From: Sycobia sp. Sy_11
Taxonomy: Eukaryota; Arthropoda; Insecta; Hymenoptera; Epichrysomallidae
Direction: 5' to 3'
Length of the DNA stretch: 64,000 nt
Assembly (NCBI GenBank): GCA_018907035.1
Contig: JACCIC010000002.1
Location: forward strand, 3,955,001 to 4,019,000
Of the stretch, positions 1 to 13,160 are shown piece after piece. The translations under genes were made by a program, and so were the position numbers. A model generated the notes under the pieces. It saw nothing but the letters and a program-made list of their open reading frames with translations, ran no database searches and was not told the origin of the DNA. Numbering within the stretch: position 1 is the first letter of the stretch; each line of letters starts with the position of its first letter.

Positions 1-695
1 CCAAAATTAATTACCAGTTTCCAGTCAATAACTAGTTAAAATAAACTTACTTAAATAGTTTGAGCACGTATGTGCGTATACGTATGTACAGATACATATT
101 CGATCTTATATATATTTAAAAAAGTGTATAATATATAAGTAGTTTTCATTGTACATTTATTATATATTTATTTACAGCATTTGAAGGCCATCATACAACT
201 AAAACGAGATTTATGAAAATAATACGACTATTATTTTAATTATGTAATATAATATGCACAATAAAATGTGTAAACGCGGCTTAGTTATAGACCTTGGTCT
301 GTTAACTTGATTTCGTGTTGTATTATAAGGCATTATTATATATAAAAAATAGTATCGACTTTTTGATACCATGTTTTGGGCATTGTTTGGTTTTGACTTT
401 CACTATTGATCATCGCCAGATTTTGGCAATTTATTATTATACACAAAATAATCTTGTCATTCGACCTATTATTTGGCTAATTACTAGGCGTTATTTGGAC
501 ATTTTTCATGTAAACATAATAAATGAAAAGAATCATATTAAATTGCTTAGTAAGCTGAATAAACGATAATGTCGAGATGATGAATAATTGTTTTGAAGAA
601 AAAAATTAATTTTGACATATAATAAGACAATAAATAATTCTTCTGACTCAAATTACTGTCTAATAAAATTTCAACAACAAAAAATCATCCCCCAG
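1..695. other. Intron of iRhom, 5' of the first visible exon
   Basis: AT-rich DNA upstream of the first visible iRhom exon, read as intron because the exon at 696 opens behind a CAG acceptor. The only structure seen is the segment 508-579, which recurs in a later intron at 4248-4348 (see repeat entries). A short open frame at 315-569 has no recognisable domain and includes that repeat, so I do not call it a gene. Confidence 0.6.
508..579 (+). repeat. Dispersed repeat, copy 1
   Basis: About 56 bases (508-563) match 4248-4304 with only a few differences, sharing the core ATTGCTTAGTAAGCTGAA. A second matching block (564-579) corresponds to 4331-4348 after a short insertion in copy 2. Both copies lie in iRhom introns in the same orientation, so this is a mobile-element fragment or a local duplication. 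No coding potential is recognised. Confidence 0.6.
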
Positions 696-3600
696 GTACT
701 GGTGACGAGCCTCTCGCTCCAGCAGGTCGAGTACCAGGAGCCTGCCAACTTCTGGCTGGGGCCCCGCGCCTCGGACCTGATACACCTCGGGGCCAAATTC
801 GCCCCGTGCATGCGCAGGGACATAAACATCCTGAAGGAGATCGACGTCTGGCGGGAGAAGGAGCGCGACACCGCCTGCTGCATAAGGAACGACGACTCCG
901 GCTGCGTGCAGTCGAGCAGGGCCGAGTGCTCAGTGAGTGATATAGATAGAGCTGTTTTTTCTTTGCATTTAGAAACTTTTAACTTAGCTGAAAAGTTGTC
1001 GGACTCGGTGGCGTTCCGAGGGTCATAGACGAGGTGTTAGATTCTTGAAAATCGTCACATGACTTTTTATTTGAACGGCGTGGTCGGGCTATTTTTTACG
1101 AGCCACAATACGGTTCTTTAATTGATACAAAGATACTTCAATTATAGATTTCCAAAAGTTACTACTTACCTGTATTAAATTTATTTATTGAACGTTCAAT
1201 CAATATTCATTGTTTTAAAAATTTTAAAGTTATTATAGGGTGTTACGTCATTTTTCCCTAACATAAGCTAGGTAACTCATAATCAACACTATGTTTCACT
1301 GCATAGTATCAAAATATTTAAGCATTTATTAAATTTTGAAATTGACTAAAAATCAGGTCCTAAATTAAATTGATGTCACGTCGCCTCTTCACGGAGGGGT
1401 GGCGGAATGTATGTGACGCAGTACTAGAAAATTTTTATAGCTGCATTTCATTGTATACGATTAGAATATGGTGAGAATAGAATGCGATTGAGTGAAAGCG
1501 ATATAAGAAAAAAGTAGCGCACTTAGATTTGTGACATCAAAACGACGAGAAGCTGAGTGACAGCGCAGATGAGATGATGATAGAGAGAGAAAGAGACAGA
1601 CAGAGACAGAGAGAGAAAATAAAACTATCAGTGGCCTATAGCCTCGGTACGCGCTATATGCTAAAAATTTATTGTACAAACAAACATAAATTACTTAGAA
1701 ACTTATTAATTAAAATATAATAACCTTTACATATTATAATTATAACCTTTACATATCACTTTTCCTATTATAATTTTCTGTTTTTCCTATGTCTGAACCT
1801 AATAAATTGTATAGATTTTATACATTTAAAAATTATGATTTCCATATAATATACTTACACTGAAAAGCTTTTTCAAAATCACAGAAAAACAAAAGCAAAA
1901 TATAAAATGTATATAAAGGTTATTTGATTTTGATCAATTATCTGCTCAATATATTAGATTTTTGACTAATAATTTTTTAATCTCTTAAGCGTACTGCCGC
2001 TACAGGCACCGACAGATGGATCTTTCATCACTCTTTTTCTATTTTATCATTTCATGTATATTGTCACTCTGCTTCCACTGGGTTGATTGTGATAAAATTT
2101 GCGACTTTTTTCAAATGTGAATGCGTGGATTTATTCATATAGTTTCGCAATTGAATGACATTCTATTGTCTTAAAAGTCTCATGGCATTGATTGAAAAGC
2201 AGCTGTGACAATTTTTTAGTGCTACTTCACGAGGACCCCTTAAGTTAATTTAGAATTTAAATTTAAATAAATTAAAGATAAAAAAATTAACTATAGCATA
2301 AAACGCACCAGAAAAAAAAACTATTAACGAAATTTGGATTCTTTGCTATAAGCTTTTATTTCAAAAGAAGATTTAGCAAGTATGATAAGTATTAATAAAG
2401 AAATCGATTTTTAATAAAGTAATAAAATAATAAAAAATTACGTTCAGAATTTTCTCATAGATAGGTTTACTGACGTAGTAATGTAATTGTTCAAGTATAT
2501 CTAAATTTTCTAATCAGACTGTTTTTGGACTTCAATGGCAAATTAATTACTTAAACTGTGCTAAATTGCAAATAATACAATTTTTTCATTAATTCAATTT
2601 AAATAAATAATTAACGAAGATGCTTCATTCAAATTTATTATTAAAGGAAATCATAAATAATCAGCGATATAATAAAGACTATCATAAACAAAAAACGAAA
2701 AAAGAAGCCCGAAGCATTTTCTCAGAAATAATTATTCATACTAGGACTAATGCACTGGTCAATATGCTTTTATGATTATAATTTGCAAAATAACTATTGA
2801 CGATTCTAGAGTTAACCTGCTCGGTATATATTGACAAAGCATCCCTCTCTATGTACATATTTATTTATCATAACAGCGTGTTTGATAATATACTGTTTTT
2901 TTATTCCTAAAACCAACTGGTCCGGGGGATGAGCTCCACGTTAACGGTAATTAAAAATCATTAAAAATCAGCATGATTGTCACGTAGCCCAATTCTCAAT
3001 GTTTTATTTAATATAATTCTGGTAGCATATTTTTTAATTTACAATTTCTGTTGAACAGTAGTCGATGCAAAATTTCATACACGTACGATCCTTTTTTTTT
3101 TTATCGCCAATAGCACACTGCTTAGTAACGCAAAACGAAATTACTTTTTTTTATTTCTTGACTACGATTACAATTATTTTTATGCATCGAGTAGTTGTTG
3201 TCGGTGCGTGTTCGATAAAAATGAAAAAAAAAATAAATAAATAAATAAATAAATAAATTTCGCCTACCCTGCCCAGAACACGATATCCACCTGGAAGAAA
3301 TGGGGACCGGCCGACAGCGGGCCCGGCGGCCGTATCAGCGGCTCCGTCTGCGGCCTCGATCCCAAGTTCTGCGACGCACCCGCGAGCGTCGCGCCGTACG
3401 AGTGGCCCGACGACATAACCAAGTGGCCCATCTGCCGAAAGATCAATCCGTTCAGCCAGCGGTTCAGGTGAGCAATCGTATTGAACTAATCGGGCCGACA
3501 GGCTTGGATTTTAGTAATAATCCAAAAAAAAAAAAAACTCAAAAAAAAGAAGCAAGCCAGGAGTGAGGACGACAATGGCATTGCAATATAATTGCGTCTT

Positions 3601-4009
3601 TATGTGCTGTGACTTGGATACTCGGCGAGCGGGCTAATGATACGCGTACCACGTACGGTACAGTACAGCCACCCCACAGCCCCTATTGAATCTCCGGAGG
3701 GATTGCGCGATGGGAGGTGGGAGCGGCAGGGGAGGGAGGGGGGGCGAAAACTTTGGTTGCATAATTCGTTGTTTAATTACGCGCTCGAAGAATTTCTCTA
3801 CGCGCGGCTCGCGCGGACGATTCTCGGGGGAGGGGAGAAGTATCGCGCTCCGGTTAAAAGTTTAATGAACTGGCTCCGTGGCATTGTGTACGCGAAGTTT
3901 ATTATTATTATTTATGTCGGAACCACCGTACGAGGAGCGGAGCATGTCGAGCGAGCTCGTTGGGCGGGAAGAGAAGAGGATAAACATCGTCGTTTCGGGA
4001 GACGGTTCG

Positions 4010-4064
<55 letters not shown>

Positions 4065-5198
4065 AGTATTTCGATTTGAATACATTTTTTTTAGATCGCA
4101 TTAGACAATCGACAAAATCCTCTGATTAGCGAGGTTACAATATATCATTTGAGATGTAACAGCTGATAATTTCGGGCGAGTTGTTGTAAGAATTATTGGC
4201 TATATGTCATATGGAAACATATAGACAATAATGATTTGATATTAATTATGTAAACATATTAAATGAAAAGAAATATATTAAATTGCTTAGTAAGCTGAAC
4301 AAACTGTTAGATAATTGATAAAAGAAGCGAACAATAATGTTGAGGTGAGGAAACATATAGACAATAATGATTTGTTAATAATTTCTTTTATCAAATTTCT
4401 TAAAAAGTATTTTAATGTATTTTTATTTTTCTCGTCCTATGTAATCAGATTTTTTCATCCGTCTGTTAGCATTAAAAAAATCACATGGGTTTCGCGAGGA
4501 TCACCGATACCTACTGATATTAATTGATACAATTTACATTGACACAATTTACATTTGGAGGTATATTCCAGATATAAGCCATCTATTCACAAATGCAAGG
4601 TAGTGAACATAATATTTTGCAAGATTTTTACAATTACTTACGGTTCTTTAGAACTTCGCCGTCAAATTAATGACGAAGCCTTAACTAAACAAGCATTTTA
4701 AGTAACTTAACGTTTGATATATTTAAGAGAAACTCATTAACCACAATATAATACAAATTAAAACGAAAGTGATATCTTACACGGTTCCCATAAAAGCATC
4801 AAAACTTCCCACTGAGCAACACAAATAATGGAAAAAACAAATTCAAAGATATTTACAAATTATCAAATTTTATTCCCTGTCAATGAGATATTAGCGAATG
4901 TAAATTACATTTCATTAGAAATCCATTTAATAAATAATTAATATCGAGCATCATTGTTAATTTATTTAATCCTTATTTTTACATTGAATCATCCTATATG
5001 CGATTTTAGTCGTTGAAGAGTTGAAATACTTTGGCGAACCAATCAGAAATTCTTTTTCAAAGCCTTCTCTCATAAATTATTCATGACAATAGACGTGCAA
5101 GTTTAGAATATGACATATACTCGGACACCTTGATTTGAGAATCTAAGAATTTAATATTTAAATTTGGTATTAATAAGTTTTTGCATGAGTTCCCCCCC

Positions 5199-5273
<75 letters not shown>

Positions 5274-8200
5274 CTCTTTCTCTGGTTATCGATACACTCC
5301 ATATATCTAAGATTAGCTGGTCTTTTCATAGCTATCAAATTCTCCTTCGACGCTCCTGTACTTGAAATATATTAAAAATCAAACGTAGCTAACGTCAGTC
5401 AAACATTTACGTCCTCGTCACCCTCTATCATTATTGAACAGTGCCATTTCGTCCCGCAGGAGCAAGGAGCCAAGTGCCCACGGCAACGCCAATTTCCCAA
5501 TCGGCCGCTACAAGGACAAGATGGCGGAGCACATGGTCTGCGAGGTGATCGGGCATCCCTGCTGCATCGGCATCCACGGCACCTGCCGCATCACCACCAA
5601 GGAGTACTGCGACTTCGTACACGGCTACTTTCACGAGGAGGCCTCGCTCTGCTCCCAGGTCGAGTGCCTGCACGACGTCTGCGGAATGATACCGTTCCTG
5701 CATCCCGAGTGGCCGGATCAGTTCTATCGGCTGTTCACCACGACCTTCCTGCACGCCGGGTGAGAAACACGCCTCAGAACGATTCGACGCGGTAGACTTT
5801 ATCCGGCGACAGCGGATCGGTGTTACGGCGAACGTTGGCGATTCAGTGCGAAACATCGAAGTGCCAATGTTTCGTTTTACGCTATAGAATTGCCCGATGT
5901 AGCTGAGTTGTACGTCGTGAAAGTTTGATTCTTAAACTTTCTTCTCTAAGAAAGATTTACTGCGATTGATTTGCTTAAGTGACAAAGAGCAAGGGATCGG
6001 ACAATCAGATGGACCAACTTTGGGTGAAAGATACATTAATTGTACCTAAAAATGAAGTATCGAGCCATTATTTTACCTTATTAGACTAATAGATTTTCAA
6101 TTTCGAGAACTGCTTCTTTTCTTCGCTTGAATATGTCTGTAACTGTAATTTACCTATACATACCTATTGCCTACCTCAATATATTTGTAATTCTTTCCTT
6201 CATCTTTCCAGTTTTACAGTTTTTTCATTGATTCTTTTAAAAAGTAATTTATGTAGTAGTGAAAGAATAATAAGACAAAACTTTGAAAAGCATAAGATTA
6301 TGCCATTACGTTATATGGAAAAAAAATTGGAAAGATTGAAAAGAAAACATTTTGTTTCTGAAGAAAGGAATTATAAAAGATGAAAATAGATTTCTAATGT
6401 AGGAAAAGCAATTTCCGAGATCAAAAATTTTTAATAACTGCCTAATTTAGCCGTAAAAATTAAGAAATAAAATTAATTAACGTACTAAAACATAAATGGA
6501 AGGAACAGGATCCGATGGATTAAAATAATGCAGAAGTGCTTTAATTTTATGTACAATCGATGTTTATCACCCACTCAAAAGAAACAAAAATTATAAGAAC
6601 TGGTTCTTCGGTGGGTGGTCTTATCCTGGTAAGGAATAACGAGAATTCAAACAAATAGATTTAATAAGGAGGCAGTTTTTTAAAAAGAAAATATCATGTC
6701 TGATCGATGATTAAATTGGAATTCGTGGTTAAGAAAAGCTACATCAATCTTTATAGTCTTATTTTGATACAAGCTAAGACTATGACTAAATTTATCAAAA
6801 TTTAAGATTAATGATATATCCCATGCAAACAATGAAATTTTAAGAGTCGAACTTTAATTTTTAACAAAAAAGATTCCAAATCTGATTTTAACAGCAAGGA
6901 TCCCTACTGAAAATTTTAATTAACTATTGCTAAATTAGAATTGGTATCGTTTTATCTCAACATTTGAATTGGATATGATACTACTCTTGGATTTTGGTAT
7001 AATTCAGCAATATATATAAAGAAGTTTCAGAAACAATACTGAAAAATGCAAGTTTCCTTAGCACGTCCTTGAAGCATCGGTAACTTTTACAGATTAAATC
7101 GTCGACAGTTGCGATTCGACTACACGGGATATTATTTGAATACCATGCATATGATTGCTGAAAAGTTGCATATGATTGCTGAAAATAAAGCCCTCTTATA
7201 CTTCTTATGCGAGTACAGCGCATTACTCGTATAACAATAATCGCATTAAGATTAAAGCTAACTTTCGACTTTCGTTTCAGGATCATACACATTGCCATCA
7301 CTGTCTTTATTCAGTACTTCCTGATGCGGGACCTGGAGAAATTGACGGGATCGTTGCGTATGTCGCTCATTTACTTCACGGGAGCTTTAGCAGGAAATCT
7401 TGCCAGTGCTATTTTTGTACCTTACAGAGCTGAGGTACGAATGCGACCACTTTTCATGATACATATGTCAATTTTTTGATAATTAAGCGCAATTTTTACT
7501 TTATTTACGGGCATATTACACAACTTTGTAAAGTCATAACAAAAAAAAAAACATCTGCTTAACAAAGTCATGTTATTTATCGGGTATTGATATAGTTTGA
7601 TCAATCACTGTATTATCGATATGGTATCTTTAAATTGAGATGTCAATGATCAACAATGCTGATTATTGAACAATTTTTTATTATCAACATAATGGTATAT
7701 ACGAAAAAAATATATTGAACTATCCGATCGTCAACATTAACACATCTCAATTATCAGAATGTACGGCAATTTGGTCATGAACACTCATTCGAAAATCTTT
7801 TATAATCAGTCGCATCTCTGGGCATCTCTATTGATCGTTTGAGACGCAGTATTCGCAAAGTTTTTCCACGTGCATTATTATTGTTTATGACTTCATGAGC
7901 CAAATTGACCGTTGTTTCATGAATGATGATTGTTTTAACTAAACAGATATTTTTCGAAGACATTCTTTGGAGATGTTGTTCATTATGTGAACGTTTCTTA
8001 AGAAATTATAAATTAAATACAACGTCATATACGCCAATAATAATCAATATCCCAATTCATCGTAAATATATCACAGAAATTATATACCAGTATAACTTTT
8101 ACCCGAATGATGAAAATGTCATTTTTCTATGCATATGGCATCGAAAAATCTACATTAAAAGTATTTGCATTGACTATAAAAAAATTCTTTTAAAACAATA

Positions 8201-10396
8201 TTTGATTTTTCAACGTAGTTCAGTCCAATAATCTATTTACGTAATAATAACATGATTAATAATTAATGTAATAATAACATGAATTTCATGATCGATTAGT
8301 TTTAAACGAAAATACCTCGGCAATATGTTATTCGGACATTCGTGCTAATCGAATTTTACTTCTGTTGGTGTTTTGAATAATGACCTATCTACACTTTTCT
8401 GAAAATCAATAGTGTTTTCTAAAATCTTGCGTCCATAAAATTGTCTATTAATTATATAATATTTGTTGAACCTGTAATATCAATAACGCGTTAACGATTC
8501 ATAGATAATAGTCATTTTGGTAGAATTGTTTAACTTTTTTTTTGCTTCTAAAAGAACTATAATAAAATAAAAACGAATACCATTTGCATTTAGACATAGC
8601 TGCCGAGTAATTAAGTCTACATCAAAATAAATATAGCAATTAGCCAGTTGTTAGATGTTATTACACCAGTTATAGGTATTTCAATATTAAGTAAATAATA
8701 AAGGCTATTATTATTTACTAATTATGTACTAACTGTTCACTATGGGTATATATACTGATCAACATCGATTTTTAAATTGATCTCAATAAGAATTTTTAAC
8801 GTAGTATAACTTTTAAATTAGAAGAGAATAATGCTGGAATATTTTCACAAGCCTTTTACATGATGAAGAACACATCGATGAAAAATATTACCATGAAAAA
8901 AACATCTATTTAAATTTGCACTAATGAACGCCTAAGAGAACATTTTGTTGAAACTTTTTCAGTCACAAAAATAGTATATTACAATCTTTCGAAGAATTGC
9001 ATCAATAGTTTTTCGTATGCTGCATTGAATATTTTTTCAATGTCTAGAATCGCAATTCATAAAAAGTTTGTCACAAATAAATTTTTTTATTGAATTTATG
9101 TATTGATATGAAAATGGTACATCTGTATATGGGTAATATATATAATATATTATGTATCCATTATGAGCCCTAATTTTTGGAACCATGTAGGTTCCAAATT
9201 TATTGTCGTCATAATTGGACACAAATGAAACGTCAAGAATTTAAAAAAATACTAGTTGAATGATCAACTTTTACATAACAATGCTATAGATAAAACATTT
9301 ACTAGAATTTATCAATGAAATCGTGTTATTGTTTTGTAATTTTTTCAGTAAGTTTCAGATATTTTACTCGATTATTTTTTAAAAATATGAAATTCGACAG
9401 AATAATATTCGACAGAATTTCTTTATCAATACTAATTACTTATTATCTTAAAAATTTGTTTTAATAGTTCACGATTTACGAGTAAAAAAATTCTATTTGA
9501 AACAAAACTTTTACTCAATGGGAGTATATTATAAAAAAACAAATTGATAGAACAAAAAATTAATTGAAAGTTATCAAAAAATACATTTTTAAGCGTGAAT
9601 CGCTTGTTTTTCTATAAATTAAAGGAATAAAGTAGAGTGTAAAGTAAGGTAGTAAAGTTGATACACTCAATATTATTAACATTATGAATAATAACGAGCA
9701 ATTGTTGTCCATTATTCTTTGGATCTCTGGCACCGTATCGGATGATTGTTGTTTCAAAACATAAAATTGAATTGAAAAATGTTTTCCCTAACAACGGGCT
9801 TTCGATTAAATGCGCATAAGTAAGGCTCTCGATGCACACGTTTGTCTTCCCAAAAATCCGACCTAATGAATTTCGTGACTGAAAAAGTGTTCGAAACCAG
9901 AGAGTCCAGTTATTACAGAAGTATTGCCAGCCTCTAACTCTGCGTTAATTTTCTTATTCTCCAGGTCGGCCCGGCCGGGGCGCACTTCGCCCTCCTCGCC
10001 ACCCTCGTGGTCGAGGTCCTGCACTGCTGGCCGATGCTCAAGTATCCGCGCCGCGCACTGACCAAGCTGATCCTGATACTGGCCGGCCTCCTCGTCCTCG
10101 GCGTCCTGCCCTGGGTCGACAACTACGCCCACCTGTTCGGCTTCATATTCGGCTTCCTCGCCGCCTACGCCCTGATGCCGTTCATCTCGTTCGGCCAGTA
10201 CGACCGCAGGCGCAAGATCCTCGTGATCTGGATCTGCCTGATCCTGATACTGGGCCTGTTCGGCCTGCTCCTCGCCCTCTTCTACAACGTCCCCATGTAC
10301 GAGTGCGAGCTCTGCAAGCTGTTCAACTGCGTCCCGTTCACCCGGGACTTCTGCGCCTCCCAGAACATCAACTTCAAGAGGGAGGAGCCGGTATGA
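696..10396 (+). CDS. iRhom: Inactive rhomboid protein (iRhom / rhomboid-5), C-terminal 437 aa
   Basis: Rhomboid pseudoprotease of the ER and Golgi. Known members control EGF-ligand and ADAM17 trafficking rather than cleaving substrates. Exons: 696-932, 3277-3467, 5460-5759, 7281-7434, 9965-10396, all with GT-AG borders and matching phases (0,2,2,0). Exon 1 has the family block [20 protein letters not shown] and the cysteine-rich iRhom homology region. Exon 2 carries [16 protein letters not shown]. Exon 3 ends in the first rhomboid-core segment (PDQFYRLF). Exons 4-5 supply the remaining membrane helices, roughly residues 244-265, 273-291, 299-316, 327-346, 351-372 and 381-404. The active-site GxSG is GPAG (about residues 296-299), so the catalytic serine is absent, while the helix-6 histidine (NYAHLFGF) remains. 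Both are hallmarks of iRhoms. The N-terminal cytoplasmic part lies left of the window. Stop TGA at 10394. Confidence 0.95.
933..3276. other. iRhom intron (about 2.3 kb)
   Basis: Donor GTGAGT at 933 and acceptor CCCAG ending at 3276. The interior is AT-rich. A small direct repeat (ATAACCTTTACATAT, near 1720 and 1741) and a GA-rich patch near 1575-1620 are visible. A (AAAT)n run precedes the acceptor at about 3232-3260. No coding exon is seen. Confidence 0.75.
3570..4005. promoter_or_regulatory. Candidate GC-rich intronic regulatory island
   Basis: This roughly 430-base block has frequent CpG and G-runs (GGGAGGGAGGGGGGGCG near 3732) in an otherwise AT-rich intron. It holds homeodomain-like TTTAATTACG (about 3772) but no frame with a recognisable domain and no convincing splice pair. 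It could be an intronic enhancer, an alternative promoter, or only a compositional anomaly. Confidence 0.3.
4012..4061. repeat. (AT)n microsatellite
   Basis: Uninterrupted AT dinucleotide tract of about 50 bases in an iRhom intron. Frames through it read Ile-Tyr repeats and are not genes. Confidence 0.95.
4213..4374 (+). repeat. 26-base direct repeat flanking dispersed repeat copy 2
   Basis: The same 26 bases, beginning GGAAACATATAGACAATAA, occur at 4213-4238 and 4349-4374, 136 bases apart. Between them lies copy 2 of the dispersed repeat (4248-4348). The flanking duplication could be the ends of a small element or a tandem duplication product. It is far longer than a mariner target-site duplication. 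Confidence 0.7.
5200..5279. repeat. (CT)n microsatellite
   Basis: CT dinucleotide tract of roughly 80 bases with a few interruptions, located 180 bases upstream of the iRhom exon at 5460. Ser-Leu and Arg-Glu frames across it are artefacts. Confidence 0.95.
5760..7280. other. iRhom intron
   Basis: Donor GTGAGA at 5760, acceptor TTTCAG ending at 7280. AT-rich throughout. A tandem duplication of CATATGATTGCTGAAAA occurs at about 7148-7185, close to the acceptor. No exon or element is recognised. Confidence 0.75.
7435..9964. other. iRhom intron (about 2.5 kb)
   Basis: Donor GTACGA at 7435 (weaker than consensus), acceptor CTCCAG ending at 9964. Strongly AT-rich. A short direct repeat GTAATAATAACATGA occurs at about 8241 and 8269. 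No coding exon is recognised on either strand. Confidence 0.75.
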
Positions 10397-12587
10397 CACA
10401 CGGGGCCGCGGCCACCGGTCGAGCGCGCTGTGCAGCCGTTCGGCCCCGGACTCATGCACGCTCGCCAACTGCTGGCCCGCGCGGCCGCAGCCGCCGCCCG
10501 TCTTCGGTCGAGTCGCGCGGCCTCGAGCTTCGATTGCATCGGCGTCGAGCTCTTGGGGAGCCTCGACCCCGCCGCCGGGATCTCGTTACTGTACATATAG
10601 TTTTCCAAAAAAATTGCGAATCTCCTAGAGATGCTTCGGACGCTTTACTCCCCTCGTGATAGAGTGATCTGCCGCGTCCGTTCTGAATTGTATATGTAAG
10701 ATTTGGAGACTCTGTTTTTACCTCCCTCGCCCCCCCCCCCACATCCCCATTCCTCAACCAGACCGATGACGATGTGACGATACGACCGACGTGAGACGCT
10801 GAACGGCAAAGTAACTCTCCGTAGGGAAAATGCCAAGAGTTCCGATGTTCCGACTTACTGCGAGATCAAATTTAAAGGGCTTGGGGTGTATAGTCAAACC
10901 TGTCCGACTATAGAAAGTCTCTGCTTTGACTTTTCTTTGCTACTGCCAATTGTTGAATTAAACGAACGAATAAAAACTAAAAACAAGCTAAAAGAGCAAG
11001 AAATAAAGAGAGAAATCGGATGAAAAAAAAAAGAATAAAAATAAACAACATTTGTCAGCGCTCGACAGAGAAATAATGCCTTAAACGAAAATCTCTTATT
11101 GATTCAATCAGAATTGAAAAAAAAGTAAATAAAAAAATAATTAAATGTACGAGTAATTCAGGACTTAACTTGTGATACCTGAAGGTATGTAAATATTTCT
11201 TAGGTACTTAACACTACTTTATTTACGAAAGGGGCGATCTCCGTTTAGCGAGGGCCACGTAATCGCTCGAGAGCTCCCCTGGTGAAGTATTTAAGAGCAT
11301 TCGATGATTCATTCATAGGATATCGAAATCTTGATGAGCACGGGCGCGAGCTATGAAGTAAAAGAAAGTCTTTCGATTTCATTAAAATGTAAGCAAAATG
11401 TTAACGGAGGTGAGATAACCTGTACATACATAAGCGCAAATCCGCGAAACCGAGAGGTCAGAAAGGAACAAAGAATTAAAAAAAAAAAAAAGAAAACTTG
11501 TGGATTCTTGTTACATACCTTATACATATAATAATAAACTTTTAATAAGATCCTAGGATTATATAAAGTGATTTCGGTCGATTATCTAACTTGTAATCCA
11601 AATAAGAGAGGAAGACATGATCCATTGCATGATTATAGAAATTTAAGATATGTAAGAGAGACGCAGAAGACGAAAAAGATTGTGAAATCATATACCAAAA
11701 GACTTGTCCGCGATCTGGGAGAAGGGCCGGAATGAGGCTCGGCGGAATTAATCCAAGACTTTCGGTTCGAACTGATCTCGATTGTGGATTTTTTTTTTTT
11801 TTTTTTTTTTGTTTTTTACAAAACTCGTGGCTTCGCGGCGAATGTGCGAGAGTAACGAATAATGAATGCGAATGAGGAAATTTTTGAATGCTTTACGTGT
11901 ACATGCGTCAATGCGTGTGTGGCGAGTACAAGAGAGACGGACAGAAAATGAGAGAAAACAATGAAAAATCATATGATTATAACATAACAGTTAATCAAGT
12001 TTCTTCTGCGATCTGTATATATACGAATAACGATTCAAAAAAAAAAAATTACCTTTAAGTACTTTAACGAGGGAGAACGAGAAAGCTGACGAATGCGACG
12101 ACGAAAGTGGAAGAGAGAGAGAGAGCGGCAGAGAGAAAGAGACAGAGAGTGAGAGTGGTATTAGCGATTCGTAGATTATCACGCACAGACATAAAAACAC
12201 GAAACACACACAAGTACACGCGGCGAAGGCATAACGTCGTTTTTAAGAATTCCCATTGAAAATGAAGAAAAAAAATCATAAAGGAAAAAAAAAGCGAAAA
12301 AAAAATCATACTGATGTAATGTCGTGAATGTGTATTTTATTATAAAAAAAAGAAGAAAGGATAAAAGACAAAGACCCGGAGAAACTAATTATTAATTATG
12401 CGTAAAATAATAATTAAATTTACGAATGGTATGCGCGAGAGTCGCCTCGTGGCTAAATTTTGCGATCGAGCTATACATTATTATAATGCGTATAACGTTT
12501 GAAAGTTAAAAATTGACGAAGTGCGTGCGACGAGGCGACTCGGTAGGACGGAGAGGGTGCGAGAGAAATCAATTGTGCCACGAAAAG

Positions 12588-12666
<79 letters not shown>
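12588..12666. repeat. (AT)n microsatellite
   Basis: About 79 bases of AT dinucleotides with one GT interruption near 12633, within the putative iRhom 3' UTR. Opposed copies of the tract could fold back on themselves in RNA. Confidence 0.95.
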
Positions 12667-12667
<1 letters not shown>

Positions 12668-13024
12668 ATCGAAGCGAATTCAATAGTCTTTTTACTCTTA
12701 GAAACCAAATACCGTTGAACTGGGCATATTCATATATATATTGTACGTCCGTAAATCATGCTCGGAAAAGAAAACTTTTTTAATTTTATGATTTTTGTCA
12801 CGTTCAAAATTTTATACTCTAGCGAAGAAGATCAGATAATCAGAATTGTCTGTAAATCAGTAAAAGCACCGAATTATTCTACTTCTAATCAAGGCTAACA
12901 ATGTACAGTAAGATTTGTGAATAAAGTAATTACGATAAGATTATGAGCAAAGTCTGGAAAATGTTTTTTTACGGCAAATATCGATAATCAATTAGATTCT
13001 AAAATATATGTGAAAAAGTTTTTT

Positions 13025-13160
13025 ATTGACTAAACTTTATCAAATTTTGACAGACTTTATTAAATTTGGTTAACTATTCCCCAATATGACAGGTTTGGCA
13101 ATACTTGATAAACTTTGGCAACGTTTTGATAAATTTTGGGAATATCTCAATAGAAATTAA
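13025..13160 (+). repeat. Degenerate short tandem repeats
   Basis: Several imperfect 20-25 base units resembling AAACTTTATCAAATTTTGAC follow one another (13033, 13056, 13109, 13128 approximately). Divergence is high. A loosely similar patch with CTGTCAAAATTTGCC occurs near 49382. Function unknown. Confidence 0.4.

Larger units (their letters stand above)
3468..5459. other. iRhom intron with GC-rich island and microsatellites
   Basis: Donor GTGAGC at 3468, acceptor CGCAG ending at 5459. It holds a GC- and CpG-rich block at about 3570-4005, unlike the surrounding AT-rich DNA, an (AT)n tract at 4012-4061, dispersed repeat copy 2 and a long (CT)n tract at 5200-5279. Open frames across the AT and CT tracts are low-complexity artefacts. 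Confidence 0.75.

Noticed and set aside
315..569. 84-codon frame upstream of iRhom exon
   Set aside because: AT-rich intron sequence overlapping a dispersed repeat, no domain, no splice support.
671..883. Minus-strand frame over the first iRhom exon, and similar mirror frames at 5431-5856 and 9863-10468
   Set aside because: Shadow frames opposite convincingly identified iRhom exons with GC-rich codons.
4012..4101. Open frames full of Ile-Tyr repeats (also at 12.6, 25.4, 28.6 and 49.7-49.9 kb)
   Set aside because: They read through (AT)n microsatellites; no domain, and frames exist on both strands.
5081..5375. Ser-Leu and Arg-Glu rich open frames
   Set aside because: Products of the (CT)n/(GA)n tract.
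10282..10836. Several frames just after and over the iRhom stop
   Set aside because: GC-rich end of the exon and start of the 3' UTR; no recognisable domain and mutually overlapping.
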